This document shows positions 28,368 to 38,317 of a DNA stretch of 64,000 nucleotides, one piece after another (positions within the stretch are counted from its first letter, which is position 1; each line of letters opens with the position of its first letter). Made by a program: the position numbers and the translations under genes. The stretch is from positions 62,001-126,000 of the forward strand of contig NZ_CP171225.1 of the NCBI RefSeq assembly GCF_043226085.1, read 5' to 3'. The DNA is from Amaricoccus sp003258405. Its GTDB lineage: Bacteria > Pseudomonadota > Alphaproteobacteria > Rhodobacterales > Rhodobacteraceae. The notes below the pieces were generated by a model. It was not told where the DNA came from. It saw only the letters and a list, made by a program, of their open reading frames with translations, and ran no database searches.

Positions 28368-29260
28368 CCGAGCAGCAGCGCCACCTCGCTCAGCGCCTTG
28401 GAGGAATAGCGCAGCAGCGCAACGCTCTGGAGCTTGCGGCACTCCGCCAGCACCTCCTTGAACGTGACGCCCTCATCGGCGAGCGCCCGGCGCAGCGAGC
28501 GTTCGGAGAGGCCGAGTGCTGCGGCAATGCTCTGCTGGCTCACATCGCCCCGGCCGATGCGGCCAAGCAACGCCTGCCGGACGCGCAGCGCAGCGGGGTC
28601 GCCGGCGCGCCGGGCTTTCAGGGCATGCTCGATCGCGGCCCAGAGCTCCTCGAAAGGCCGGTTCGGGGCCGGGGGCGCGACGGGGCGGGCCGAGAGCGCG
28701 CGGGCGGCGAAGGTCACGGCGTTTTCCGGCTCGCCGAAGCGCGGCAGGCGGCCAATATGCCGGGCAAGGCCTCGCGGGTCGCGGTCGGGGGCGTGCTCGA
28801 AGGAGACCGAGACGATCGCATCCTTCGGCACGCCGTAGCGTGCGGCGATGGTGCGGACCACGCCCAGAGAGAGTTCGGCATCGGCCCGGCGCGGCCAGAT
28901 GCGCGGATCGAGCACGCGGTAGCCGAGGCGAACCTCGTCGCCACGCTGGGTGAAGGTCATCTCGGTTGCCGACTGCAGGACCGGAAAGCCACGCTGGAAG
29001 GTGCGGAGCGCCTCGCCGAGCGTGCGGCTTGCGAGAACCGCCTGGCCGAGGGGGCCGAGCTGGGCGAGATCGCAGCCCTCGCCGCGAACCCAGGAGCGCG
29101 CGCCGTCCTCGCTCGTGCTGCGGTCTTCCTCGAAATGGCGGACGAAATCGGCAAGGGGGCGCAGGCCTGTCTCGGCGGCCTCCGGTGCGGCGGCCGCGCC
29201 CGAGCCGGGCCGCCCGGCAAGTTCGCAGAATGCATCCTCGCTGATCCAAGAGCTGAACAT
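28262..29260 (-). CDS. qhpR: AraC-family regulator of the QHNDH locus
   Basis: A 332-residue regulator with an N-terminal arabinose-binding-type sensory domain (AraC_N type, about 20-200) and a C-terminal double helix-turn-helix (QQSIAAALGLSERSLRRALA and LSEVALLLGYSDQTAFSRAFA, ending GMSPSEFRR). QhpR activates qhp genes in response to amines in the known system. It is convergent with qhpF and overlaps its last 106 bp, which is unusual. The likely target site is the long inverted repeat at 21366-21428. Confidence 0.88.
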   Translation of the reverse strand: MFSSWISEDAFCELAGRPGSGAAAAPEAAETGLRPLADFVRHFEEDRSTSEDGARSWVRGEGCDLAQLGPLGQAVLASRTLGEALRTFQRGFPVLQSATEMTFTQRGDEVRLGYRVLDPRIWPRRADAELSLGVVRTIAARYGVPKDAIVSVSFEHAPDRDPRGLARHIGRLPRFGEPENAVTFAARALSARPVAPPAPNRPFEELWAAIEHALKARRAGDPAALRVRQALLGRIGRGDVSQQSIAAALGLSERSLRRALADEGVTFKEVLAECRKLQSVALLRYSSKALSEVALLLGYSDQTAFSRAFARWYGMSPSEFRRSGAASDSTIV

Positions 29261-29473
29261 TGCCGCGCCAGCCGCCCGAAATACCCGATTCCCGAAGGGG
29301 TCATCATACCGTCATGTCGGGCGTGAAGCTCGCGAAAATGTGTCCGGTCCGGCATGGGTGCGCATGATTCAGCCTGCGGTTGCCGCACTGATGCGCAAAC
29401 CGGCGCAGTGTGGCGATGCTTTGGGCAGGATGCCTCTGGCGGGCGACGCGGGCCCGCGTCGCGCCGGCCGGGG

Positions 29474-30223
29474 TCAGGTGTCGCGATGCACCCGCAGCGG
29501 CGCCCAGGACTGGCTGACCGGCATGATCTCGATCGCGTTCACGTTCACATGCGGCGGCTGGCTGGCCACCCAATGGATCGTTTCGGCAATATCCTCGGGC
29601 TGGATCGCGTGCGCACCCTTGTAGAGCGCGTCATAGGCCTCCTGGCTGCCACCGGTGCGCACGAGCGTGAATTCGCTCTCGCAGAGGCCCGGCTCGATCG
29701 AGGTCACCCGCACGCCGGTGCCGTGGAGATCGGCACGCAGGCCGAGGCTGAACTGGCGCACGAAGGCCTTTGTCCCGCCATAGACATTTCCGCCCGGATA
29801 GGGCCAGGTTGCGGCGATCGAGGAGAGGTTCACCACATGGCCCTTGCGCGCAATGAGGCGCGGGATGAGGTGGTGGGTGAGGGTGACGAAGGCGGTCACA
29901 TTCGTCTCGATCGTCGTCTTCCAGTCCTCGAGCTTGGTCTGCGGCACCGGCGCGGTGCCAAGTGCCATGCCGGCATTGTTCACCAGAACGTCGAGCGCCG
30001 CGAAGCGTTCGGGCAGCGCCTCGATGGCGGCCAGCATCGCCGCCTCGTCGCGGACATCGAAGCGGGCAGCGTGGAAGTCCGGGCCGAGCTCCCCGGACAG
30101 TTCGGCAAGCCGCTCGGCGCGCCGCCCGGTTCCCACCACGCGCCAGCCTTCCGCGATGAAGCGCCGCGCGGTGGCGGCGCCGAAGCCTGCGGTCACGCCG
30201 CTGATGAAGATGGTCTTCTGCAT
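29474..30223 (-). CDS. short-chain dehydrogenase/reductase (YdfG-like)
   Basis: A 249-residue classical SDR. The cofactor motif is SGVTAGFGAATA (TGxxxGxG variant), followed by NNAG (LVNNAGMALG), the catalytic Ser in VNLSSIAATWPYPGG, and YGGTK for the Tyr-Lys pair. An Arg after the second strand (GTGRRAERL) predicts NADP preference. The sequence resembles NADP-dependent 3-hydroxy acid dehydrogenase YdfG, acting on serine or 3-hydroxypropionate-type substrates. It stands alone, downstream of qhpR on the same strand but with a 250-bp separation from it. Confidence 0.88.
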   Translation of the reverse strand: MQKTIFISGVTAGFGAATARRFIAEGWRVVGTGRRAERLAELSGELGPDFHAARFDVRDEAAMLAAIEALPERFAALDVLVNNAGMALGTAPVPQTKLEDWKTTIETNVTAFVTLTHHLIPRLIARKGHVVNLSSIAATWPYPGGNVYGGTKAFVRQFSLGLRADLHGTGVRVTSIEPGLCESEFTLVRTGGSQEAYDALYKGAHAIQPEDIAETIHWVASQPPHVNVNAIEIMPVSQSWAPLRVHRDT

Positions 30224-30312
30224 GGCTGCTCCCTTCCTCCCGTTTCAGGCCGCCCGGTATCCGCGGCTGGCCCTGTCATCCGGCCGGAGGGAAATGGGCC
30301 CCGCAGCCGGGT

Positions 30313-30951
30313 TCAGCCGGCCGCGCGCGCCGTGAGGCTGTCGGCAAAGCGCTGCATCGCCGCCTCCGGCCCGTCCGGATCCGACCAGAGCTCGTCGCCG
30401 AGGCAGATGAAATCGGTGATCCTCGCGAGATCGCCTGCGATCTCGGGGGTGAGCCCGCCTTCGGCCACAACCGGCACCTCGATCATCTCCGACCACCACT
30501 GGAAGAGCTCGAGCGGGGCAAGGGTGCCATCGCCGAGGCTCGAGGGCGTAAGGGGGCCGAAGCTCACGTAATCGGCGCCGATCTCGCCCGCTGTCATGCC
30601 GTCATGGCGCGAGGCATGGGAATGCGCGCCGACGATCGCGTCCTTGGCGAGCTCCTTGCGGGCGGCCCGCACCTTTCGCGATCCGTCGGAGAGATGCACC
30701 CCGTCGAGGCCGAGCCGCGTCACAAGGCGGAAATGGTCGGTGAGAAGCAGCGGCACGTCCCGCTCGTGACAGACGGGGCGGAGCGTGTCCGCCGTCCGTG
30801 CAATCGTCTCTTCGGCGGCATCACCTGCGGCAATGCGGACGCAGGTGATGTCATGGCTGTCGAGCAGCCGGGCAAGCACGTCGGGAAAACGGCTCAGCCC
30901 CGGCTGCGCGGGCGCGACAAGGTAAAGTCTCGCAAGCGGATTGTCCGACAT
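30313..30951 (-). CDS. thiE: thiamine phosphate synthase family protein
   Basis: A 212-residue TIM-barrel protein of the ThiE/TenI family, which couples HMP-PP and thiazole phosphate to thiamine phosphate. DGVHLSDGSRKVRAARKELA, IVGAHSHASRHDGMTAGEIG, ADYVSFGPL and VPVVAEGGLTPE follow the family order (substrate and phosphate-binding strands). Several canonical residues differ (the usual GxxDGxHxGQxD reads GLDGVHLSDGS), so TenI-like or divergent ThiE activity is possible. It lies 33 bp after eno on the same strand, probably co-transcribed. No TPP riboswitch is visible. Confidence 0.8.
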   Translation of the reverse strand: MSDNPLARLYLVAPAQPGLSRFPDVLARLLDSHDITCVRIAAGDAAEETIARTADTLRPVCHERDVPLLLTDHFRLVTRLGLDGVHLSDGSRKVRAARKELAKDAIVGAHSHASRHDGMTAGEIGADYVSFGPLTPSSLGDGTLAPLELFQWWSEMIEVPVVAEGGLTPEIAGDLARITDFICLGDELWSDPDGPEAAMQRFADSLTARAAG

Positions 30952-30984
30952 GTCGTCACGCCCACATCTGCCGGTGCCCTGAGC

Positions 30985-32262
<1,278 letters not shown>

Positions 32263-32377
32263 ATTAAGCATGCTCCCAAGGTCGCGTTGCATAGCATCCC
32301 GATTGCACCCTGTTAGACCACTCGCAACGCGGTGAAAACCGCAATTTGAACGAGGGAGAGGGCGAAAAAGCCAGGAA

Positions 32378-33283
32378 TTACCCGGGCAGCGCGGTGGAAG
32401 CGAGGCTGGCCCCGATGACGAGAATCGTGAGACCGGCGCCGATCTGGAGCGCCGGCGCGGCGATGCGGCCCGCCTGTCCGCCGCCGGTGGCGAAGAGCGC
32501 GGTGTCGCGGCTCGTGACCGCGAGAACGGCGACGAGCGCGGTAAAGGCCGCCGTTCCGAGCCCCATCGCGAGGACCGAGGCCACGCCCGCCAGCCGCAGA
32601 TCCATGCGCCAGGCGATGACGAGGATCATCAGCGCCCCGGTGCAGGGGCGTGCCGCCATGCCGAAGATGAGCAGCGCCGTATCCATCGGCCCCGCGGCGC
32701 GCGCGACCGCCTCGGGATCCGGCCCGTGGGCATGGCTGCAGCCGCATCCTGGGCCATGGCCGGGATCATGAGCATGGTGCCCGGCGCGCAGCGCTGCCCG
32801 CATCCCGCGGGCGCCCCGCAGGAGCAGCCAGCCGCCGATAAGCGCGATGGCGGCATTGCCGAATGCGGTGATCCAGCCCTCGCTTGCGGCCATCGTGCCC
32901 TTCACCGTGCCCGAAAGCAGCGCGAGGCTGCCATAGACGATGAGGATCGCGGCGCCGGCCTGCGCGAGGCTGCCCGCCAGCGCGATCAGCGCCATGCGCC
33001 GCGCGCTCACCTGCGTCGCAAGCGAGCCGCCGGTGACCAGAAGCTTGCCGTGTCCGGGGCCGAGCGCATGGAGAAACCCGTAGCCGGCGCAGAGCCCCAC
33101 GAGCGACCAGAAGGCTGCGCCGTCGCCCGAGCGCAGGGCCTGGATCCGGCTCGCGAGCGCCGTCTGGACCACATGCTGCTGGCGCGCGGCCCACCAGAGC
33201 AGGGTCTGGTAGGCGCCGCTCCACCAGACGAAGGCGATCAGCGCCGCAAGCACGAGCAGCGCGAGAATGGCGGTCAGTCGCAT
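32378..33283 (-). CDS. NicO-family nickel/cobalt (or other divalent metal) transporter
   Basis: A 301-residue membrane protein with about six to seven helices. FLHALGPGHGKLLV is the family signature HxxxPxHG-type motif, and a cytoplasmic His-rich loop (AGHHAHDPGHGPGCGCSHAHG) follows the fourth helix. RcnA/NicO proteins move Ni or Co. Its 5' end overlaps the DUF1007 gene by ten bases, and both follow znuA on the same strand, so a role connected to zinc or nickel balance is plausible. Direction of transport cannot be told from the sequence. Confidence 0.88.
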   Translation of the reverse strand: MRLTAILALLVLAALIAFVWWSGAYQTLLWWAARQQHVVQTALASRIQALRSGDGAAFWSLVGLCAGYGFLHALGPGHGKLLVTGGSLATQVSARRMALIALAGSLAQAGAAILIVYGSLALLSGTVKGTMAASEGWITAFGNAAIALIGGWLLLRGARGMRAALRAGHHAHDPGHGPGCGCSHAHGPDPEAVARAAGPMDTALLIFGMAARPCTGALMILVIAWRMDLRLAGVASVLAMGLGTAAFTALVAVLAVTSRDTALFATGGGQAGRIAAPALQIGAGLTILVIGASLASTALPG

Positions 33284-33930
33284 CGGATCTCGATCCGGTC
33301 GGCAAAGAGCCCGCCCAGGTCCTGATCCGGATCTTCATCGGCCGGGATGTCGAAGAGGCTCTGCTGGAGCGCGGCGAGATCCTGTGTCGGCTCGAAGGGA
33401 TCGAGCGTGAGACTGCACCCCGCCGCGTTGCCTTCGGCTTCGGGCGCATCGGTGATGGCATAGGCGGTGTAGTAGCTCGGATCGTAGACGGCGATCTCGG
33501 CTTCGGGCGCGGGACGGAACGGCGTCTCGACCCGGCGGAGGAAACGGATCACCACGCGGCCCTCCGAGATTTCGGCATCCGCCTCGAGCGGGCCGGACAG
33601 CGCGACCGGCGTGCCGTCGCGGGTGAGATAGCTGTCCCCCTCGAAACCCTCGGTCCACTCGGTCTGGTAGCGGGCAAGGCTGGCGCGCTCCTCCGCGCTC
33701 AGCGGCGTATCCGGATCGGAAGGCAAGCCCAGTTCCTCGGCCATGTAGAGCGACGTGAACGGATCGTAGATCCAGGTGACATGAAGCGCGGTGATCCGGC
33801 CCTCGGCATCGAAGACCGGATTTGCGCCGCCGTCGATGAAGACATGCGGATGCGCCGCCGCCGATCCGGCGGAGAGACATGCGGCCAGCGCGAGGCCGGT
33901 GCGGAAACGGGCGCGGCGGGGTTCGGGCAT
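33274..33930 (-). CDS. DUF1007 family periplasmic protein
   Basis: A 218-residue protein with a signal peptide (LALAACLSAGSAAA, cut before HPHVF) and the DUF1007 hallmark HPHVFIDGG at the mature N-terminus, where two histidines could bind a metal. It also has LHVTWIYDPFTSLY, typical of the family. DUF1007 genes usually sit with NicO transporters, as here (10-bp overlap). A periplasmic metal-binding partner of the permease is likely, not shown. It starts 75 bp after znuA on the same strand. Confidence 0.87.
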   Translation of the reverse strand: MPEPRRARFRTGLALAACLSAGSAAAHPHVFIDGGANPVFDAEGRITALHVTWIYDPFTSLYMAEELGLPSDPDTPLSAEERASLARYQTEWTEGFEGDSYLTRDGTPVALSGPLEADAEISEGRVVIRFLRRVETPFRPAPEAEIAVYDPSYYTAYAITDAPEAEGNAAGCSLTLDPFEPTQDLAALQQSLFDIPADEDPDQDLGGLFADRIEIRCD

Positions 33931-34005
33931 GGGGAACGGGGCGGCGTCTCGGCAAAAGGGCGGTGCGTCCCGCTTCTCTAGGCCGCCGCCGCCCCGTTCG
34001 GCAAG

Positions 34006-35031
34006 TCACTCGCCCGCGAGACAGCTGCTCATGTTGTCCGCGAGGTTCCGGAGGAGTTCGGGATAGAGATCCGGCCCGGGCGTGAGATGCGATCCGAGCG
34101 GATCGAGCGTGCCGGCGCGGGCCTCCGTCCCTTCGATCACGGTCCGGATCAGCGCGGGGTCGAACTGCGGCTCGGCGAAGACGCAGGTGATGTCGCCGCT
34201 GCGGATCCGGTCGCGGATCTCGGCCACGCGCGCCGCGCTCGGTGTCGAGGCGTCGCTGAGCGAGATCGCCCCGCTGGCCTCGACCCCGAACCGCGCCTCG
34301 AAATAGTGGTAGCCGTCGTGGAAGACCACGAAGTGCTTCTCCGATACCGGGGCGAGTTCCTCGGAGATCTCCGTTTCGAGGTTGGCGATGTCTTCCTGGA
34401 AGCTGGCGGCATTGTCGCGATAGGTCTCGGCATTGTCCGGGTCGCTCGTCGCGAGCACATCCGCCATTGCCTCGGCCATCGCGACGGCATTCTCGGGATC
34501 GAGCCAGATATGCGGATCGTTGCCTTCGTGATGGTGGTCCGCCTCGGCCTCGTGCGCGTGATCCTCGTCGCCGTGCTCGTCATGGCCATGTTCGTCATGG
34601 TCGTGTTCGTCGTGTGCGCCCTCGGTGTGGTCATGCGCATCGTCATGCACATGAGGCTCGAAGGTTGCCCCTTCGCGGAATGCCAGAAGCCTTACGCCCG
34701 GCGCCTGGGTCAGGTCGAGCACGATCGCATCGCCTGCGAGCGATTCGATCGGGCCTTCGAGCCACGGGGCGAGCCCGTTGCCGCTCCAGAACACGATGTC
34801 GGCGTCCCCCAGCATGCGTGCTTCCGAGGGCCGCATCGCATAGCCGTGCGGCGAGGCGCCGGGCGGCACGATGAGGTCAGGCGCGCCGACCCCGGCCATC
34901 ACCCGCGCGGCGATGGACTGCACCGGCAGGATATCGGCCGCCACCCGCGGCGCGGCCCCGGCCGTCCCGGCATGGCCTGCCGCGGCCGCGAGCGCCGTCG
35001 TTGTGAGAAGCGTGTGCAGACGAAAGTTCAT
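34006..35031 (-). CDS. znuA: zinc ABC transporter, substrate-binding protein
   Basis: A 341-residue periplasmic cluster A-I binding protein. The signal peptide ends near GHAGTAGA. Zinc ligands are expected at His in PPGASPHGYAM, His in VVFHDGYHYF, and Glu/Asp near CVFAEPQFD. Between the first two lies a long acidic His-rich loop (about residues 122-170, about 15 His mixed with Asp/Glu), the mark of zinc-specific ZnuA proteins. It is transcribed away from zur-znuC-znuB with a shared Zur box. Confidence 0.95.
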   Translation of the reverse strand: MNFRLHTLLTTTALAAAAGHAGTAGAAPRVAADILPVQSIAARVMAGVGAPDLIVPPGASPHGYAMRPSEARMLGDADIVFWSGNGLAPWLEGPIESLAGDAIVLDLTQAPGVRLLAFREGATFEPHVHDDAHDHTEGAHDEHDHDEHGHDEHGDEDHAHEAEADHHHEGNDPHIWLDPENAVAMAEAMADVLATSDPDNAETYRDNAASFQEDIANLETEISEELAPVSEKHFVVFHDGYHYFEARFGVEASGAISLSDASTPSAARVAEIRDRIRSGDITCVFAEPQFDPALIRTVIEGTEARAGTLDPLGSHLTPGPDLYPELLRNLADNMSSCLAGE

Positions 35032-35104
35032 GAGTCGGATCTCCAGGCGGTCTCTGAATGTGGTTGCAAGCGGCAGGGCGGAGTACTACCCTGATGTCGC
35101 GATC

Positions 35105-35119
35105 TGTTATAACGTAACA
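35105..35119. promoter_or_regulatory. Zur box
   Basis: TGTTATAACGTAACA is an imperfect palindrome (TGTTA-N5-TAACA) in the divergent gap between znuA and zur. It matches the GTTATAAC-type Zur sites of alphaproteobacteria and covers the predicted znuA -10. Zinc-loaded Zur would shut off both directions. Confidence 0.8.
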
Positions 35120-35133
35120 AACTTGGAGCGCAA
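35106..35133 (-). promoter_or_regulatory. znuA promoter
   Basis: On the minus strand TTGCGC (35133-35128) is followed after 16 bases by TATAAC (35111-35106). The -10 lies inside the Zur box, which explains repression by steric block. Confidence 0.55.
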
Positions 35134-35139
35134 CCGGCG

Positions 35140-35631
35140 ATGACGGAGGCCCCTTCCTTCGACGTGTTCCAGCCCCATGACCATCGGCGCTGCCGCAAGG
35201 AGGCGCTGGCCGCGGTACTGGCAGAATGTTCCGCGCGCAAGCTGCGGTTGACGCCGCCGAGGCGCTGCGTTCTCGAGGCCCTGCTGGAGGAGCACCGGGC
35301 GATGACGGCTTACGAGCTGCTCGACCGGTTGCGGGAGGCCGGGCTCGGGAGCCAGCCGCCGGTGGTCTATCGCGCGCTCGATTTCCTGCTCGCCAACGGT
35401 TTCGCCCACCGGATCGAGCGGCTGTCGGCCTTCGTGGCCTGCACCCATGGCGAGGGGGCGCACGAGGCCGTCTTCCTGGTCTGTCGCGCCTGCCGGCAGG
35501 TGGCCGAGGCGAGCCTGCCGGCGCTTGCCCGCAATCTCGAGGCGGAGGCCTCCGAACATGCCTTCCGGGTCGAGCGGGTCGCGATCGAGGTCGAGGGGCT
35601 CTGCGCCCGCTGTGCCGGAGCCGGGGCGTGA
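35140..35631 (+). CDS. zur: zinc uptake regulator, Fur family
   Basis: A 163-residue Fur-family repressor. The winged helix is LRLTPPRRCVLEALLEE plus PPVVYRALDFLLANGFAHRI, the metal-sensing hinge carries HEAVFLVCRACRQV, and the C-terminal CARC completes the structural zinc site (two CxxC pairs). The adjacent znu genes and a Zur box immediately upstream identify it as Zur rather than Fur. Its stop overlaps the GTG of znuC (GTGA). Confidence 0.94.
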   Translation: MTEAPSFDVFQPHDHRRCRKEALAAVLAECSARKLRLTPPRRCVLEALLEEHRAMTAYELLDRLREAGLGSQPPVVYRALDFLLANGFAHRIERLSAFVACTHGEGAHEAVFLVCRACRQVAEASLPALARNLEAEASEHAFRVERVAIEVEGLCARCAGAGA

Positions 35632-36386
35632 GCGGGCCGCTTCTCGAGGCGAAGGGGCTCGGGCTCGCGATCGGCGGGCACCGGATTCTTTCGGGGGTGA
35701 ACCTGCGGGTCGAACGGGGCGAGATCCTCACGATCGTCGGGCCGAACGGCTCGGGCAAGACGACGCTCCTGAAGCTCCTGATCGGCGCGGTGCGGCCGGG
35801 CGAGGGGGAGATCCGGCGGGCGCGGGGGCTTCGGATCGGCTATGTGCCGCAGCGCCTTGCGATCGACCATACCCTGCCGATCACCGTCGAGCGCTTCCTC
35901 GGGCTCACCGGGGCCGAGGCGGGCGCGCGGCGGGCGGCGCTTGTGCGGGTGGGCTCGAAAGGGCTGCAGGACCGGCAGATGATCGACCTCTCGGGCGGGC
36001 AGTTCCAGCGGGTACTGCTCGCGCAGGCGCTGCTCCGCAAACCCGACCTTCTGGTGCTCGACGAGGCGGCTCAGGGGCTCGACCAGCCGGGGATCGCGCA
36101 GTTCTACCGCCTTATAGAAGAGATCCGTAGCGAGATCGGCTGCGGGGTGCTGATGGTGAGCCACGACCTGCATGTCGTCATGTCGGCATCCGACCGGGTG
36201 ATCTGTCTCAACGGCCATATCTGCTGCGAGGGCACGCCGCTCGTCGTCTCGACGACGCCGGAATACCGGGCGCTCTTCGGGCTCGGATCGGAAGGCGCGC
36301 TGGCGCTCTACCAGCACAAGCATGACCATTCCCATGGCGACGGCGCCACGGGGCACCACCACCTGCACGCGGATCCCGGCGCATGA
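35628..36386 (+). CDS. znuC: zinc ABC transporter, ATP-binding protein
   Basis: A 252-residue ATPase with Walker A GPNGSGKTT, signature LSGGQFQR, Walker B LLVLDEA and H-loop SHD. It ends in a His-rich tail (HKHDHSHGDGATGHHHLH) common in ZnuC, perhaps a metal sensor. The start is GTG at 35628 overlapping the zur stop. Overlap of four bases with znuB downstream completes the zinc importer operon. Confidence 0.94.
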   Translation: MSGPLLEAKGLGLAIGGHRILSGVNLRVERGEILTIVGPNGSGKTTLLKLLIGAVRPGEGEIRRARGLRIGYVPQRLAIDHTLPITVERFLGLTGAEAGARRAALVRVGSKGLQDRQMIDLSGGQFQRVLLAQALLRKPDLLVLDEAAQGLDQPGIAQFYRLIEEIRSEIGCGVLMVSHDLHVVMSASDRVICLNGHICCEGTPLVVSTTPEYRALFGLGSEGALALYQHKHDHSHGDGATGHHHLHADPGA

Positions 36387-37195
36387 ACCTGCTTGACGAT
36401 TTCTTCCTGCGCGCCGTCCTCGGCGGGCTGGGCGTGGCCGCGGCCTCGGGGCCGCTCGGCTGTTTCGTGGTCTGGCGCCGGATGGCCTATTTCGGCGATG
36501 CGACGGCGCATGCGGCGCTGCTCGGGGTCACGCTCGCGCTCGCCTCGAACCTGCCGATCGTGGCCGGGGTCTCGATCGCGGCGCTGGCGATGGCGCTGAC
36601 GGTCTCGATCGCGACGGGCCGGACCTATGCGATGGACACGATGCTCGGCGTGGCCTCCCACGGCGCGCTGGCGCTCGGGATGGTGGCGGTGAGCCTGCTG
36701 CCGAACGTGCGGATCGACATGATGGGCTTTCTCTTCGGCGATATCCTCGCGATCACCCGCGCCGATCTCGGGGTGATCTGGGGCGGGGCGGCCATCGTGG
36801 CGGCGCTGCTGGCCTGGCGCTGGCGCAACCTGCTGCTCGCGACGCTCAACGAGGATCTCGCGGCCTCGGCGGGGGTGGATGCCGGCCGGGAACGGCTGGT
36901 GCTGACGCTCGCGCTCGCGCTTCTCGTCGCGGTGGCGCTCAAGGTCGTGGGGGTGCTGCTCATCACCGCGATGCTGATCATTCCGGCCGCGGCGGCGCGG
37001 GTCCATGCCCGGACGCCGGAGGCTATGGTGGTTCAGGCGGTGGGGATGGGGGCGGTTTCGGTCGTGCTGGGCCTGCAGGGATCGCTTCGGTTCGACACGC
37101 CCGCCGGGCCCTCGATCGTGACGGCGGCGATGATCCTGCTGCTCTCGGTCAACCTCGCAGGCGCCCTTCTCCGGCGGGCTGGAAGACGGGCCTGA
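36383..37195 (+). CDS. znuB: zinc ABC transporter, permease
   Basis: A 270-residue ABC-3 family permease with about eight to nine transmembrane helices; FVVWRRMAYFGDATAHAALLGVTLA is the typical cytoplasmic-loop signature after the first helix, and GVLLITAMLIIPAAAARV the conserved late helix. It is co-transcribed with zur and znuC. A terminator-like hairpin follows 25 bp after its stop. Confidence 0.95.
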   Translation: MNLLDDFFLRAVLGGLGVAAASGPLGCFVVWRRMAYFGDATAHAALLGVTLALASNLPIVAGVSIAALAMALTVSIATGRTYAMDTMLGVASHGALALGMVAVSLLPNVRIDMMGFLFGDILAITRADLGVIWGGAAIVAALLAWRWRNLLLATLNEDLAASAGVDAGRERLVLTLALALLVAVALKVVGVLLITAMLIIPAAAARVHARTPEAMVVQAVGMGAVSVVLGLQGSLRFDTPAGPSIVTAAMILLLSVNLAGALLRRAGRRA

Positions 37196-37211
37196 CGGGG
37201 CCCGCCCGGAC

Positions 37212-37253
37212 CGTGAAAAGGGGCGTTTCACCGTGAAAATGCGAAAACGCCCT
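37212..37253 (+). terminator. terminator-like repeated element after znuB
   Basis: GGGCGTTT (37221-37228) pairs with AAACGCCC (37245-37252), and an AT-rich stretch follows. Inside is the 21-base block GGGGCGTTTCACCGTGAAAA(T) that also follows qhpG near 19980-20000 in the opposite orientation. The palindrome TTTCACCGTGAAA (37226-37238) is one base longer in its centre than a chromosomal parS site, so I do not call it parS. Confidence 0.55.
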
Positions 37254-37284
37254 TGATTTCGTTGAATTTTGTTATTTACAAATC

Positions 37285-37395
37285 ATGAATTGGCTGGTTG
37301 CGACGTTAGCGTTGCAGATTTCCGTCCCAAAGGGTGTTCCTCCTCTCCGAAAATCGCACGGCAAGAAGACTAAGCAGATAGACGACTTCCCCTAG
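37285..37395 (+). CDS. possible small ORF (36 aa), unsupported
   Basis: An ORF reading MNWLVATLALQISVPKGVPP and then a basic tail lies in the leader of the FRG gene. It has a hydrophobic start but no clear ribosome-binding site. It may be chance; recorded because it is the only ORF with an ATG I saw in this 320-bp gap. Confidence 0.15.
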   Translation: MNWLVATLALQISVPKGVPPLRKSHGKKTKQIDDFP

Positions 37396-37516
37396 GGTAG
37401 GCATCCGCCAAGTTTCGTGAGCTATTGATTGAATAGAGCTCTACTTGCGGCGACGATGTCCTTGGCCCAACGAGAAGTGTAACGCCGGAAGATCAATCGT
37501 TTAGGAGACGACGGGA

Positions 37517-38317
37517 ATGCCAGAAATGTTATACGGTGAAAGCACCGTAGATAACCTCTCTGAGTTCGTGGTGTGGTCTCGCGCTTGCTCTAAGCGATTT
37601 GGACTTCGAAGTGCGACACTCAATCCGTGGTTCAGGGGGCAAGGCGATATTGAATGGCCATTGAAGCCAGCATTATATCGTGGAGATTTTGATAAATACC
37701 TTGAACGAGAAATGCTACGGGATTTCCGATCTTATGCATATGAGTTCTTAGAGAACAGGGAACGCTTAGATATAGATTGGCTGTTTATTGCGCAGCATCA
37801 CGGTTTGCCAACTCGACTACTGGATTGGACGGAAAACCCCTTAGTTTCGCTGTACTTCTCCTGTCTGAATCATGCGAGATCAACTGACGCCTGTGTTTGG
37901 GCACTCAATCCTTGGGAGTTAAACAGGACGACTGTCTCCTTGCACTCCGTGCCACCAACCGATGCCGAAATTCTGAGAGACTATGTGATCGATCTGTCGG
38001 ATAGCTCGGTTCCAAGAGAGGTTCGGGCGGAGCAGCCGATAGCAATTCGGCCATTCCATCGATTCCGCCGGTCCAATGCACAGTCTGGAGTGTTCACCAT
38101 CCACGGCAAAAAGGAGAAAGGTATCGATAAGATTAATTTCGTTCGTCGAAATAGAAGTGCTTGCTTGCTAAGGGCGTTCATCCCAGCCCAGAGAAAACTA
38201 CCAATACTTAAGGAGCTTTACGCGGTGGGAGTCCACCATGGGGCGTTATTCCAGTCGATCGAATCTGTGGCTGAGATATTGAAATTTCGCTACGGGAGTA
38301 CTTTTTTTAATAAATGA
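37517..38317 (+). CDS. FRG-domain protein, putative defence or stress gene
   Basis: A 266-residue protein of the FRG family, named for its F/W-R-G motif. WFRGQ stands at 38-42 after a short helical lead, then WPLKPALYR (47-55), and the family's second block AQHHGLPTRLLDWTENPLVSLYFS at 92-115. No signal peptide or membrane segment. FRG proteins are scattered, often single-gene acquisitions, and have been linked to phage defence and toxin-like loci; their biochemistry is not settled. The gene is AT-rich and stands alone in an island. AGGAG lies ten bases before the ATG. Confidence 0.82.
   Translation: MPEMLYGESTVDNLSEFVVWSRACSKRFGLRSATLNPWFRGQGDIEWPLKPALYRGDFDKYLEREMLRDFRSYAYEFLENRERLDIDWLFIAQHHGLPTRLLDWTENPLVSLYFSCLNHARSTDACVWALNPWELNRTTVSLHSVPPTDAEILRDYVIDLSDSSVPREVRAEQPIAIRPFHRFRRSNAQSGVFTIHGKKEKGIDKINFVRRNRSACLLRAFIPAQRKLPILKELYAVGVHHGALFQSIESVAEILKFRYGSTFFNK

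Noticed and set aside
30952..30984. TPP riboswitch ahead of thiE
   Set aside because: Only 33 bases separate thiE from eno, too short, and the conserved CUGAGA/GAUNNUG blocks are absent.
37226..37238. Chromosomal parS partition site
   Set aside because: The palindrome has an extra central base (TTTCAC-C-GTGAAA), and no parA/parB genes are near; canonical parS is TGTTTCACGTGAAACA.
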